NCBI RefSeq assembly: GCF_040436345.1
Contig: NC_133216.1
Coordinates: 3,918,533-3,982,532 of the forward strand
DNA length: 64,000 bases
Source of the DNA: Pagrus major
Taxonomy: Eukaryota; Chordata; Actinopteri; Spariformes; Sparidae
Direction: 5' to 3'
This document shows, in pieces, positions 25,006 through 35,768 of this stretch. The notes below the pieces were generated by a model. The model saw only the letters and a program-made list of their open reading frames with translations. It did no database searches and was not told where the DNA came from. The position numbers and the translations under genes are program-made. The number at the start of each line of letters is the position of its first letter. Position 1 is the first letter of the stretch.

Positions 25006-28000
25006 TCAGATGTAGAAACACTTGTGGTCCTTCAGGTTCCTCAGGTAGGAGAAGCTCTTCCCACACTTGTCGCACATGAACTGTTTCTCTCCCGTGTGTA
25101 TCTGCTGGTGGGCTTTCAGACTGTTGCCCTGGTTAAAGCTGCGTCCGCAGGTGTCGCAGCTGAACGGCTTCTCCCCTGTGTGGATACGCTGGTGTCGGTT
25201 CAGATTGCCCGTGTTGCTGAAACATTTCCCACATGTGTCACAGCTGAATGGCTTCTCTCCTGTGTGGACCACCTTCAAAAAGGAAAAACTGTCAATAAAA
25301 TAATTTTCAAAGTAGGACATACAATTGTAAAAAGACTTGCATTAAGATTCACACCACATTGGACCTCATGCTAGAAAGGTCCATAATGAATCCAACAGTG
25401 TTATAGGAGTGTAATGCTAATCGAGTGGACTGCTTTTCAAAACCTGGTGCCTACATTACCCACAATGCAACTTAGCCACTGAGTGACATCACTGGAAGCA
25501 GTTCATGAAATTACATGCAGCTTCCTCTGCCACACAAGGCTGGATGTTGTTACAAACTTGGGCTGCAAGTAATGATGATTTTCATTATTGATTCATGTGT
25601 CGATTATTTTCTTTAACGAAAATTACTTTAACCATTAATTGATTATCAAATCTAATTCAAACCAGCAAATGATAGGGATAATGAAATCTCATGTTGAACC
25701 TGTCCTTCACAAAAACAACAACAATCGATTCAAACCTACCTGATGTGATTTTAGGCTGCTGTGCTGTGTAAACATACGACCGCAGATGTCACAGGAGAAG
25801 GGCCTCTCCCCGCTGTGCGTCTTCAGGTGAATCTTCAGGTAACTGGATGACTTGAAGCTCTTCCCGCAGAGCCCACAGCTGTGAGGCCTGTCCACTGTGT
25901 GGTGCTGCTGATGCGACCGCAGGTCAGTGATTGAGCTGAGCTTCCGCCCACACAGCACACACGTACACGGAATAGTCGCCGCATGCGTCTGGAGATGTTT
26001 CCGAAGCGAGTCCACACAGGCCAACGTACTGCCGCACGCTATGCATGCCAGTGAGTTCTCACCTGAGTGAGAGGTCTTCTGGTGCATCTTCAAGGCACTC
26101 TTCTGGATGAAACATTTGCCACAGGTCTCACAGCTGAAGGGACGCTCACCAGTGTGTATCCTCTGATGGCCTTTCAGAGTGTCGGCCTGGTTGAAGCTTT
26201 TACCACACGTCTCGCACCTGAATGGCTTTTCCCCTGTGTGTATGCGCAGGTGGCGCTGCAGGTTACCTTGTATTGTAAAGCTTTTGTTGCAGTACTGGCA
26301 GTTATAGGCCCGCTCTCCTGTGTGGACCATCTGATGCATTTTCAGGCCGTGAGCTCGGTAGAAACTCTTTCCACACTGTTCACAGCGAAATGGCCGGACC
26401 TCAGCATGGAGACGCTGGTGGTTCCTCAGGAGCTGCTTCAGGGTGAAGCCTTTCCCACAGACATCACAGGTGTGTGGTCGCTCACCTGTAGACGAAAGCA
26501 AAATGATTCATCTCTTCAGTCATTTTTCAAGCAAAACCATTTGCTGGTTCCAGCTTCTTGTGTAAGGATTTGCTGCTGTTCTTTTTCATTACGATGCGAG
26601 AAAATCTGACATAAAGCTGCGCACTCACCTGTATGAAGCAGCATGTGTGCATTGAGGCTTCGCTGGAATGAAAAGCCTCTGCCACACTGCGAGCAGTGAA
26701 AAGGCTTCTCTGCGTTCGCCCCGTGGACAGCCTGATGGGCTTTGAGCTGCAGCAGCTTGGTGAAAGTTTTCCTGCAGTGTTTGCAGCTCAGAGGCTGCTG
26801 GTTCTCACTCTGACTCTCCTTCTTTGCTCGGCCTCGATGGATCTTTGGCTTTACAGCACGTTTAGGTCTGGTGGTATAACCTGGCTCACCGTCATCTGCA
26901 TCCTCTGGCTCCAGCTAATGAAAATATTTTCCAAACTGTTTAATCAATTGCTTTTACCCACCTCTTCTTTACATAGGGGCAGTTTAAGATTCTTAATCAT
27001 GAAAAAACACAGACCATGTAGAGTATGTGTGTTCAATTCTTAATATAATAGATGGGGATATAATCAGGCAGAAATAAGAAAAGAAGGAAATAAAAACAAT
27101 TATAGAGATTATAAGGTTGAGGTATTTGAGAGATCAACCTGGTAGTCTGGGTCGTCACCGTCGTCCTGGCTCGGGTCATCTCTGTACTGACCAGAATCAG
27201 AGGACGCCTGGTCAGCGAGCGCCTCCAATCCTTCCTCCTTTATTATCACAGGTTGGATGCTGTCCTGAGAGAAGTGAGAATAAGGACAGATTTAAGAGAC
27301 AAAACACAGACAACACAGTGTCTAGGTGGCCAAGTAGGGAACTGAAAATAGAAAGCATAATTTTGTGTACTTTCCGTCTAGGTCTGTTTTTCATGGTTCA
27401 GTAAAGGACCTTTCATTTTAATAAGGGGGAAATCTCAATGCTACAGTGCACAATAGGATTTTGGAAAACAGTGCGCAACAGTTTGGGGAAGACCAAGTCC
27501 TGTAAGGACGCCAGATCATTTGCAAAAGACAAAACGGGACGTTACCTCATAAGTTCTGCCTTTCCAAAGATGAATTATAGGTGATCTCTTCACTCCAGCA
27601 TCACCACTAGCCCCAACTGTAAACATTTAAAAAGCTGTGAGTATTTTTCTGGAAATTTTGTTTCATATAACTTAAAAGAATACAATATCTGACTCCAAAA
27701 TGTATTGGAAGTATGAAGTAGCATGAAATACTCAAGTAACTCCAAGTACCTCAAAACTGTTCCTAAGTACAGTGCATACGTAAATGTACTTAGGTTCATT
27801 CCAGCCCTGCATTTGCAGATTCCCTACCTAATTTTTGCCAACATATGAGAAAGTTACTTGCTATTTTTGTAATCAAAGCTTCTGTGTTAAATATCAACAT
27901 GTCTCATGGTATATTATAACTGACAGAGCCCATCCTCCACTGGATGTTTGATAAAGACAAACAGCACAATTAGAGGATAAACTCATGACCTCTGCGACTC

Positions 28001-29571
28001 TTCCTCCCCGAGCGCTGGCTCTGGACGGTCTCTCCTTCTGCTCCACCGCTCAGAGCCCTCCGTCCCTCCTCCAGCCTGCTGCTTCCCTCCGTCTGCTCCT
28101 CCGCCTCCTTCGGTCCTCCGTGGCCCCCCAGCACCAGTTTCAGCTCCGTCTCTGCTGCCTCCAGTCTCCTCCTCAGGTCCTCGGTCTCTGCAGCATCCTG
28201 TGCCACAAACACAAGATTTTTAAACAGGAATCTTCACAAAGGCAGTGCTGACTAAATAATTTTTTACCAGAAATGTCACATTGTTACAGACACTTATTGT
28301 ATTGTCAGTTTCTTTCCCTCCATTTTAACTTACTGCTTATTTGTAGCCTTGAAGTGACAAAGAAGTGTAAGAAAGCGAAACAGTAAAAACAAAGACTGAA
28401 GACAGATGTTTAACCTCACCTCTGTGCATCACAGTATTAATTTCAGGTATCGGCCAAATAAATACAGATATAAATAAATGGCTGAAACCCACATTCACAT
28501 ATACAGTAGCGACGCAGTGAAGGGACGTACTTCTAACTGCAGCACGGAGGAACATTCGTGGAAAAGCTGGCAGATCTGCTCCACGGCTTCTCGAGCCAGA
28601 GACGTCATGAAGACGCTGAACTGGATCACCTGATGGGAACAAACACACATCATGTGTCAGAGCGAAGGGTGAAAAATCTATTGGCTGTTGCAGATAATTA
28701 AGGAGAGTAAATACTTGTAAAATGTAGTGAAGTGGAAGTATAAAGTAACAGAAACTGGAAATACTCAAGTAAAGTACAAGTACCTCAAAATTGTAGTAAA
28801 TGTAATTAGTTACATTTCATCACTGGTCATTTATTAGTGTGTTTCATGTTGTATTGATTATCTGACTGATCTGAAAGTAACTTGTAACTTATGCATCAAG
28901 GAGTAGAAGTAAAAAGTAACATGCAATGGAAATACTCGAATAAAGGACAAGTACCTCAAAATTGGGTACTTGAATAACTGTACACAGATACATCTCAGCA
29001 GTGGCTATAGTCATTGATAAGTGATCAATAGCTTCTGGTCCTGCAGGTGATGAAACCTGTGGCTGAGCCGCCTGTAGACATACAGCAGATAGATGCGCCT
29101 GGGCCTGATGTCCGACACAAAATGGCGATCAAAGATGGATCCTTCTCGCTTGTTATGCCACCTCGTTCAACCAGATTTACGTGTTTAATCTAATTTAGCC
29201 CGAATAAACGCTCCACTCAGCAGGACAGCCCTGAATTGAGCTGTTAAATGAGTTTAGTCGTGGGAAGCTGTCTTAAGCAGCTAGCTAGCTCTTCTATTTC
29301 TATGATCAGCTGGTCGTTTAGACGCCAGACGAGGAGGGAGCATCAACAACACACACAATCATCAACACACGAGAGGATGTAACACACACGAACACACGGC
29401 AGCAGCTGGTGGTTCACGTACCGTGTCGGCCGAGGACCCGTGTGTGTTTTCACACGATGACACTTCTGGATCTGTTGAATCGGAGCCGCCGATAACTTTG
29501 CTCATTTCTGCGACAGTCGCGTTGACCATTATCTCCAAAATGGCGGCCACCTGCGCCTCCAATTCTGACAT
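25006..29571 (-). CDS. C2H2 zinc-finger protein ZNF-A (8 coding exons, 14 fingers)
   Basis: Exons in transcription order: 29422-29571, 28531-28629, 27990-28197, 27546-27616, 27139-27264, 26629-26914, 25740-26485, 25006-25272. All junctions are GT-AG and phases match, giving 650 residues. Residues 1-50 are a short helical start ([15 protein letters not shown]). Residues 51-83 include a helix with [13 protein letters not shown]. Residues 84-153 are heptad-rich, probably coiled coil, followed by an acidic region to about 255. C2H2 fingers fill about 260-650, mostly with TGE(K/R)P-type linkers. The last finger ends H-x-C (DHKC) instead of H-x3-H. No KRAB, SCAN or BTB domain is visible. The product is presumably a nuclear DNA-binding regulator; its target is unknown. 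The donor of exon 3 is weak (GTCATG), but the resulting frame is supported by the next exon. Confidence 0.88.
28700..29005. repeat. Two tandem copies of the AAGTACAAGTACCTCAAAATTG repeat
   Basis: Both copies (about 28700-28830 and 28880-29005) contain GGAAATACTC, a variant of AAGTACAAGTACCTC, and CAAAATTG. Further copies are at about 27640-27805 and 34060-34165. All lie in introns of ZNF-A or ZNF-B. This motif is widespread in fish genomes. Confidence 0.7.
29118..29127 (+). promoter_or_regulatory. YY1-like motif in ZNF-A intron 1
   Basis: It reads ACAAAATGGCG, matching the AAnATGGCG core of YY1 sites, about 300 bases downstream of the first coding exon of ZNF-A. Motif evidence only. Confidence 0.35.
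29536..29547 (+). promoter_or_regulatory. YY1-like motif overlapping ZNF-A start exon
   Basis: CAAAATGGCGGC closely matches the YY1 consensus CAAGATGGCGGC. It lies within the first coding exon, on the strand opposite to the gene. YY1 sites close to transcription starts are common in CpG-type promoters. Confidence 0.45.
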
Positions 29572-30668
29572 TGTGGCGAATAAATGTGTCAGCTGTGAGT
29601 GTGTTTCACTTCTGTGGTGATAAAAATTGAACTAGCAGCTTTTTTGGTGCTACAATATTGTCGTTATGGTGACAAAACTCGTGCCGCTCACAACACTTCC
29701 TCTTCCCAGTTCATGTTCTTCAAAATAAAAGCACGCACTACGTTTCTTTTCTATCTTTCTCCTCATGTGGTTGTTTCAAATCAGCTTGGACATGACAGAC
29801 ATTGTTTGACCTCAGATAGTCTGCCTTACATGAATTAAATTAAATAAGGAAGTAGTTTTTGCTTAAGCATCAAATTCAATGATTTTCAAAGACTTTCCAG
29901 GCCCAGTTACCTCAAATTCAAGGACCCTACATGGCATGGAAGAGAGAGAAGTTGGCATGCTTCACAAAAGCTTACAGACAACAATACACTTCAGTTTCTA
30001 TTGTTGTACAAAATAAAAAGTACTTTCAAGGACTCGTGTCTATTTATAATTATCTGTCAAGGTCTTGATTTTTCCCCCTATAATTCTCAAGGACTTCAAG
30101 GAGCCATGGGAACCCAACATCATTGTTTAAGATGATTACTTGTGTGATAGACAACAGTAACATCTGTTTTATTAACAATGTCTTAATAAAACTCCTTCCT
30201 GTGGCCACAATGAGAAACTACAGCACCGGAAAACGTGAAGTCATATTTGATAACATACGTACATATCCGGCAATTACTTTAACAATAAAAGTGCCAAAAC
30301 TTTAAAACCGACGGAAATCCAACACATTATAAAATAAAATAAAAGATAAATTAAAAAAAACCTGGTTTGATTGTAGAATGTAGCTCCTGTAATATTTCTT
30401 ACATTACACTAGCGACATTTCACAATCACACCAGAGAAGACTGTCAGCCTGAAACATGAAACTAATCCTTTCAGTTATCAGTACAACTCTCCCATCTGGA
30501 GAAAATCCCATCTGACAGTCAAGCACAACTTTGCAACAATTCAGGTTTATAAACTGATTTAATAATTGTGTTTTGTCCTGACAGGAAATAACATTTTGAG
30601 ATCTACCACGGATAAGAATACAAAGAAATGGCTGCTGCATTGTCAGTGTTATCACCATTTTCTCAGTT
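29572..30668. other. Intergenic DNA between ZNF-B 3' end and ZNF-A 5' end
   Basis: The first about 100 bases are ZNF-A promoter or 5' UTR. About 29860-30115 resembles a dispersed fish repeat with 'caaggactt...caaggacc' units. A minus-strand AATAAA at 30168-30173 could serve the ZNF-B transcript, giving a 3' UTR of about 500 bases. No coding frame is supported. Confidence 0.55.
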
Positions 30669-33600
30669 TCATGATGTGGTGACTGTGCTCCCTAACATTT
30701 TCTGGTATTTCTCACTACAGTTATGTCTCTTGAGCAGTCTTGAGTCTGAAAATCCAAGTCCACAGCTGCTACAGGAGTACGGTCTCTCTCCTGTGTGGAC
30801 CTGCATGTGAAACTTGACGTGTCCGAGCTGCCTGAATTTCCCTCCGCACACTTCACACTCGTAGGGCTTCTCCCCCGTGTGGATCCGTAAGTGTCTTCGG
30901 TAGTTGGCGTAGATCCTGAAGGCTTTGCTGCACAGCTCGCATTTATGTGGTTTCTCTCCGGAGTGCTGCAGTTTGTGGGACTTGAGAGCCTGAAGGATGA
31001 TGAACGCTTTCCCACACACATCACAAGCGAAAGGCCGTTCCCCCGTGTGGGTCCGTAGATGATAGTCGTACGTAGCTTTGTAGAAAAAGGACTTCCCACA
31101 CGTGTCGCAGTTGTACTGCATCTCTCCTGTGTGAATGAGCTCGTGTCTTTTCAGTGAAGACGCGGTGTCGAAGCCCTTTCGGCAGGTCTTGCAGCTGAAC
31201 GGCGTCACATCGACAGTCGTCCTGTCCCGTCGATAGATAACTCTGCGGTTTCCTCGTTCTCGAGTTTGCCTTCTGATGACAGACCCGTGTTTGTCATTGT
31301 GAGTAACTTTCTGGTGTTTCTGCAGCTGGCAGTTGTACAGAAAAGTCTTCCCACACAGGTCACACATGAAGGACTTTGAGGCACCGTGAAGAAGCATGTG
31401 AGCCTTCAGCTTGTTGTCCTGGATGAAACTCAGCCCGCAGACTTTACATTTGAATGGTTTTTCACCTGTGTGGATACGAATGTGTCTCTTCAGGTTGTGC
31501 TGGAGGGTGAAACCCGCTCCACACGTCTCACAGGTAAATATTTTCCCTCTGTGGACCGACTGGTGTGTCCTGAGCGATCTCCTCTTTGTAAAAGCTTTGC
31601 CACACACCGTGCATTTGTAAGGATGCTCACCAGTGTGAACACTTCTGTGGCACTGCAGCGTGAACGCGTACCTGAAACTCTCCCCGCACTCCGAGCACTT
31701 GTGCGGTTTTTCGGCGGTGTGAACGACCTGATGAGCCTGCAGGTTGCGTTTTGTTTTGAAGCCCTTCCCGCAGGTGGAGCAGACGAACGGCCTCGCGCCC
31801 GTGTGCACGAGCTGATGAGTCTTCAGGTGCATTTTTGTTTTGAACGCCTTGTTACAGATCTGGCACTTGAAGCTAACAGACTTCTTCTCCTCGTGTCGCA
31901 GCAGGTGATGCTCAAAAGTCGCTGCGTTCCTGAACTTCCTCGGGCACTGGTCGCAGGCGAAGGGTTCTTTGTGAGTGTTCATGTGCTTCTGCAGGTGAAA
32001 CTGCCGGTTGAAGCTCTTGTTACAGACGTCACACACAAAGACCTTCGCTTTCTTCCTCACTTCTGCTTTCTGTGTGCTTTGGCTGTCGGTGTTTTTGGAT
32101 TCTGCCGTGTTGGTTGTGGAATCATCCTGTGCAGCGTCTAGACAGGAGGGATAAAATAAAACGTTACCACACATGTCACAGTTATCATGTCACACATGAA
32201 TCATTATTTGATGTATTTGAAATCAGAATCGAGTGTTACGGAAGCCACTGTTACCTGTAAACAATCTCTGACCAGGAATAATGAACATCTCATCAATTAC
32301 ATATCAAAACTGAAATAATTACTGTTTTTGACAGTAGTTTCCAGCCTCTCTCTTAAAAGCCCCCTTTTCTGTCATTGAGTAAGCTGATGATCCCCAAATA
32401 AGTGACATATTTTAAAGATATTTCATATTATATTCGATGCATATGTTTGGCCATGGCTCAGTAAGTTCTATTATTCTTTTAACTTTCTACTTTTCTAATG
32501 CAAGACAAGGCTGTTAAGCAGAGAGTGAAGTTTTGTGAATATAGCTTGTGTTCAGGTCTTCATTGTGCCCTTGTCTTGTCAGAAGTTTACATCTTAAATA
32601 ATAACCTAAACTGCTGAGATATAGACAAACTGTATATTTTAAAAAACATTTTCTTAAACCCCTTAAAACCAAAAAGGCCTCATGACGCCCTGTGAAGCTC
32701 TGGAGACCCCCCAGGTTGGGAACCAGTGGTTTATGACAAGAAAGAAATCTTGTCCCACACATCATTGAATTTACACTTCACAAATGTCTTTATTCCTGTG
32801 TGTTAATGAGGTTCACTTCCACATTTACCTTTTAAACTCTCACCTTGTCTGCTTTCTGGTGAGGACTCCGCTTCAGAGTTCAGCTCCTCTATTGCTTCCC
32901 CACCATCTGAACAAGAAGTTAATACTGAAGAAAACACACAAAGACACATTAGACATTGTTGGAATCAACTGGAAATACTGTATTTTGTATATTTTTCTGA
33001 TGCAAGTATTCTTAATTACTGCTGCCACTGGTCCTCAATAACATTTGTGTGATGTTCACTTCATCCCAGAGATTATTTCAGGAACCCACACATGCCTTGT
33101 CTACTTTCCCAAACGGATTTACAATAAGTTTTTAACAGGGATAATATTTTGTGGTGGATTTTTCCTTTAGTAGAAATTACCAGCATCATGTCCGCTCTGC
33201 GTCCCAGCAGCAGGCGATGATCCGGTGACTCCCTCTGTCGACTGATCCATCTTTCTTTTCAACACCCCGAAAGGCTTCAAGGTGTAGATCAGCCCGCTCT
33301 GCTCGAACAGCACCGGGCAGCCGTTCAGGACGTTTTCTCTCCACATTCTGGCATTTTCAAAGTCTTTAGTCACCGTCTTCAGCTCGCTCTCCAGCTGTCC
33401 CACTGTGGCCTTCAGGGTCTGGTTTTCGTTGAGCAGCGTTGAGGACAGTTGAGAGAAAATGGCGTTGATCTTTCTCGTCACCTCTCGCGCCAACATTTCT
33501 ACAATGTCGTCCAATTCTGGCTGCGAGGGTGAAAAAAAAGCAGTTGTCACAATGTGTTATAAAACATCTGTTAAATAAAATAATCTGATGATAGATTTAT

Positions 33601-34731
33601 TTATGGTGGACACTAGAGCTGCAATGATTGGTTGACGATTAATTGATTTGTCAATCAAAATAAAATTGGTATGATATCGATTAATCATTTCAGTAATTTT
33701 TTGTCAAACATTTGTTGGTTCCAGCTTCTTAAATGTGAAGATCTGCTGCTTTTTGTCGGCGTGTTCGTTTGTTTGAGTGAAGACATACAACGACGTACCG
33801 TTTTACCATTTATTTAGAATTGTTGTGTAGAATTGTTATATTAAAGTTAAATTAAAGTTACTTTGGGTTCTGGGAAATTGTGATGAGCATTTTTAAGACA
33901 TTTTGTAGACTTTTTACAGAAGAAGCAGTAGAATTTAATAAAATAGAGATGTGTCTTATTTGTCCTATTTAGTAATACCATTCGGCATTGGTTTGGAGTC
34001 ACTGGCTCACATGACATTACTGTTGATAATAATGTAAATGTATTACCAGGGAATTAGTTTTGATACTTATGCAGTAGGTAACTTACATTTAATATCAGAT
34101 ACTTTAAGTGTTTTACTGAAGTACTTTTCGTCTGGGTTACTTCTGAATACTTTCTACAACACTGCTTTACAATATATATTTTTTTAAACTACAGAAATTA
34201 TTAATACAGGACAGAACAAAAGAAGACGGGCTCTGTTTACGTCCCGTCAGTCCAGCCGCCATGTCTCTGGATGTCAGCTTTTAATCAGACGCCATTAATA
34301 CAAACACAAAACTGTACTTTAAAAACCCAGAAATAAGCCCCAACTCATATTTATGCAACAATTTCCACCGTAATGACACCCAGAACTTTATCTTCCCCAC
34401 ACAACAACTCTAACTCGATGATTTTGGCTAGCTTGTCTGCGATGACGGTCCGCCATCTTTGTTGCGTTTGGTGTTACGCAGCCTCTCTACTCGTCTCTGC
34501 TCCGTCGACACAATCTCCCCTAACCACAGTATCTCTGACCCGCTGATCATGGCCGTTTGATTGAACCATTAAGCGACATCACTAAAACAAACCTTCACTC
34601 ACCTTCCGTCTCACATTTGGCTCCTTTAACGACTTTTCTTCTTTGGGATTTTCGACAACACCAAAAGCGGTCTTGATGGCCGTCTCCACGATGAACTTTG
34701 TTTCTGAATAAAACACTGCGTGTGCTGACAT
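30669..34731 (-). CDS. C2H2 zinc-finger protein ZNF-B (4 coding exons, 15 fingers)
   Basis: Exons: 34603-34731, 33181-33520, 32844-32906, 30669-32137. Phases match through all three GT-AG introns, giving 666 residues. The N-terminal exon (MSAHAVFYSETKFIVETAIK) is a short predicted helix of a type seen at the start of fish non-KRAB zinc-finger proteins. Residues 44-156 include a coiled-coil stretch (LLNENQTLKATVGQLESEL). Fingers run from about 211 to 655: nine, a basic linker of about 30 residues, then six more. The last finger ends RHNC (H-x-C). Most fingers are intact CxxC...HxxxH units; finger 9 has an H-x4-H variant. It shares its finger order and terminal module with ZNF-C, so the two are tandem duplicates. 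It is probably a nuclear transcription regulator; its DNA target is unknown. Confidence 0.9.
33612..33905. repeat. Dispersed fish repeat, GAGCTGCAATGATT family
   Basis: This copy starts GAGCTGCAATGATTGG, has ATTAATC-type motifs, then GGTTCCAGCTTCTTAAATGT and GATCTGCTGC. Other copies or fragments are at about 5767-5975, 8596-8980, 25558-25690, 26515-26600 and 41215-41290. It lies in ZNF-B intron 1. It is probably derived from a non-autonomous DNA transposon; the exact family is uncertain. Confidence 0.7.
34448..34460 (-). promoter_or_regulatory. YY1-like motif near ZNF-B first exon
   Basis: The minus strand reads AAAGATGGCGGAC, a near-perfect YY1 match, about 145 bases inside intron 1 of ZNF-B. 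A further CATGGCGG occurs at 34256-34263, and CAATGGCGG at 34793-34801 just upstream of the ATG. Confidence 0.45.
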
Positions 34732-35768
34732 TTTTACCTTTAAAGTTGACAGGTGACTCGCACAGGAGCAAAGAAAAGTAACAGCAGCGTTGCCGCCATT
34801 GATTCCGGAAGTGGAGGCAGCCGCACAAAGGTAAAAATCCGACTTCAAAATAAAGCTCTCGAAGTGGCTTCGGTTGCAAATATTCTTTTATTGCAATAAC
34901 AAACGAAGAAAAATATATATACAGTGCCATATTACACAGAACTGTAAATTACACACTCCTTTTACAATTTCAGATTTTCCTTGAAAATAATTACATTTTA
35001 ATGGTCTTCTAAAGGACTATTTTGAATCCACAAAACATAAATTAATACAAAACAGCTGTAAACCAGAAATCTTTCAAAATAACACAAAAAAGTCATTCAA
35101 AAATGACTTCAGTCTTCACTTTAATATCGATTCAACTGGTGAAGAGAAATAAAAGTAACTCTCAGCAACTGACACCAAGTCCTAATAACAAGTCTTCAAA
35201 ATATGAACCTGGCAATAACGCATTTATTACCTTCAATACATTTATAGAGGTATCTTTTCTCTCAATACCTCATTTTATGTGTAACTTTATGATTTTTAAA
35301 TTAAGTTTGTTTTTAATTCTAGCAGTAGTATCTGTGTTTTTAATAGCTGAAGAAAAAAACAACACTTGAACTACATTTACTATTAAATACCGTAAAGCTT
35401 ACTTTTGTTTTATCTCTTAACTCTAGCCGTGTTAAAACTCCTTAGTTGACCAACAGCCAAAAAAAAAAAGAAAGCTAAAGTTAATGTGAAGACAAAAGCA
35501 TCCATTTGCCACTGAAGTTATCGCAAGCAAATGTCTTGTATTTTCATTTACTGACTGCAAAAACTGAGCATATTTTCATCAGAATAGACACATTTTTCTT
35601 TCTAAACTAGGATGGTAATTGAGTGAATTGTATCAGCTTTTCATATTTTGAGCATAAATAGACCAAGCCACACTTTAAAGTATTTTGTTTCCCTTAATAC
35701 AACATATTAGCGATATTTGTTGCCGAGTTGAGCGTTCTGGTGGACGACACGCCGCAGCATCGCGTCAC
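34732..35768. other. Intergenic DNA between ZNF-C 3' end and ZNF-B 5' end
   Basis: The left 100 bases are the ZNF-B promoter, with an ETS-type CCGGAAG at 34805-34811 and an ATGGCGG motif. The rest is AT-rich and is probably the ZNF-C 3' UTR and spacer. Minus-strand AATAAA motifs are at 35223-35228 and 34887-34892. No coding frame is supported. Confidence 0.55.

Noticed and set aside
31386..32141. 251-residue plus-strand open frame
   Set aside because: It is the antisense shadow of the ZNF-B finger exon; C2H2 arrays often leave long antisense frames.
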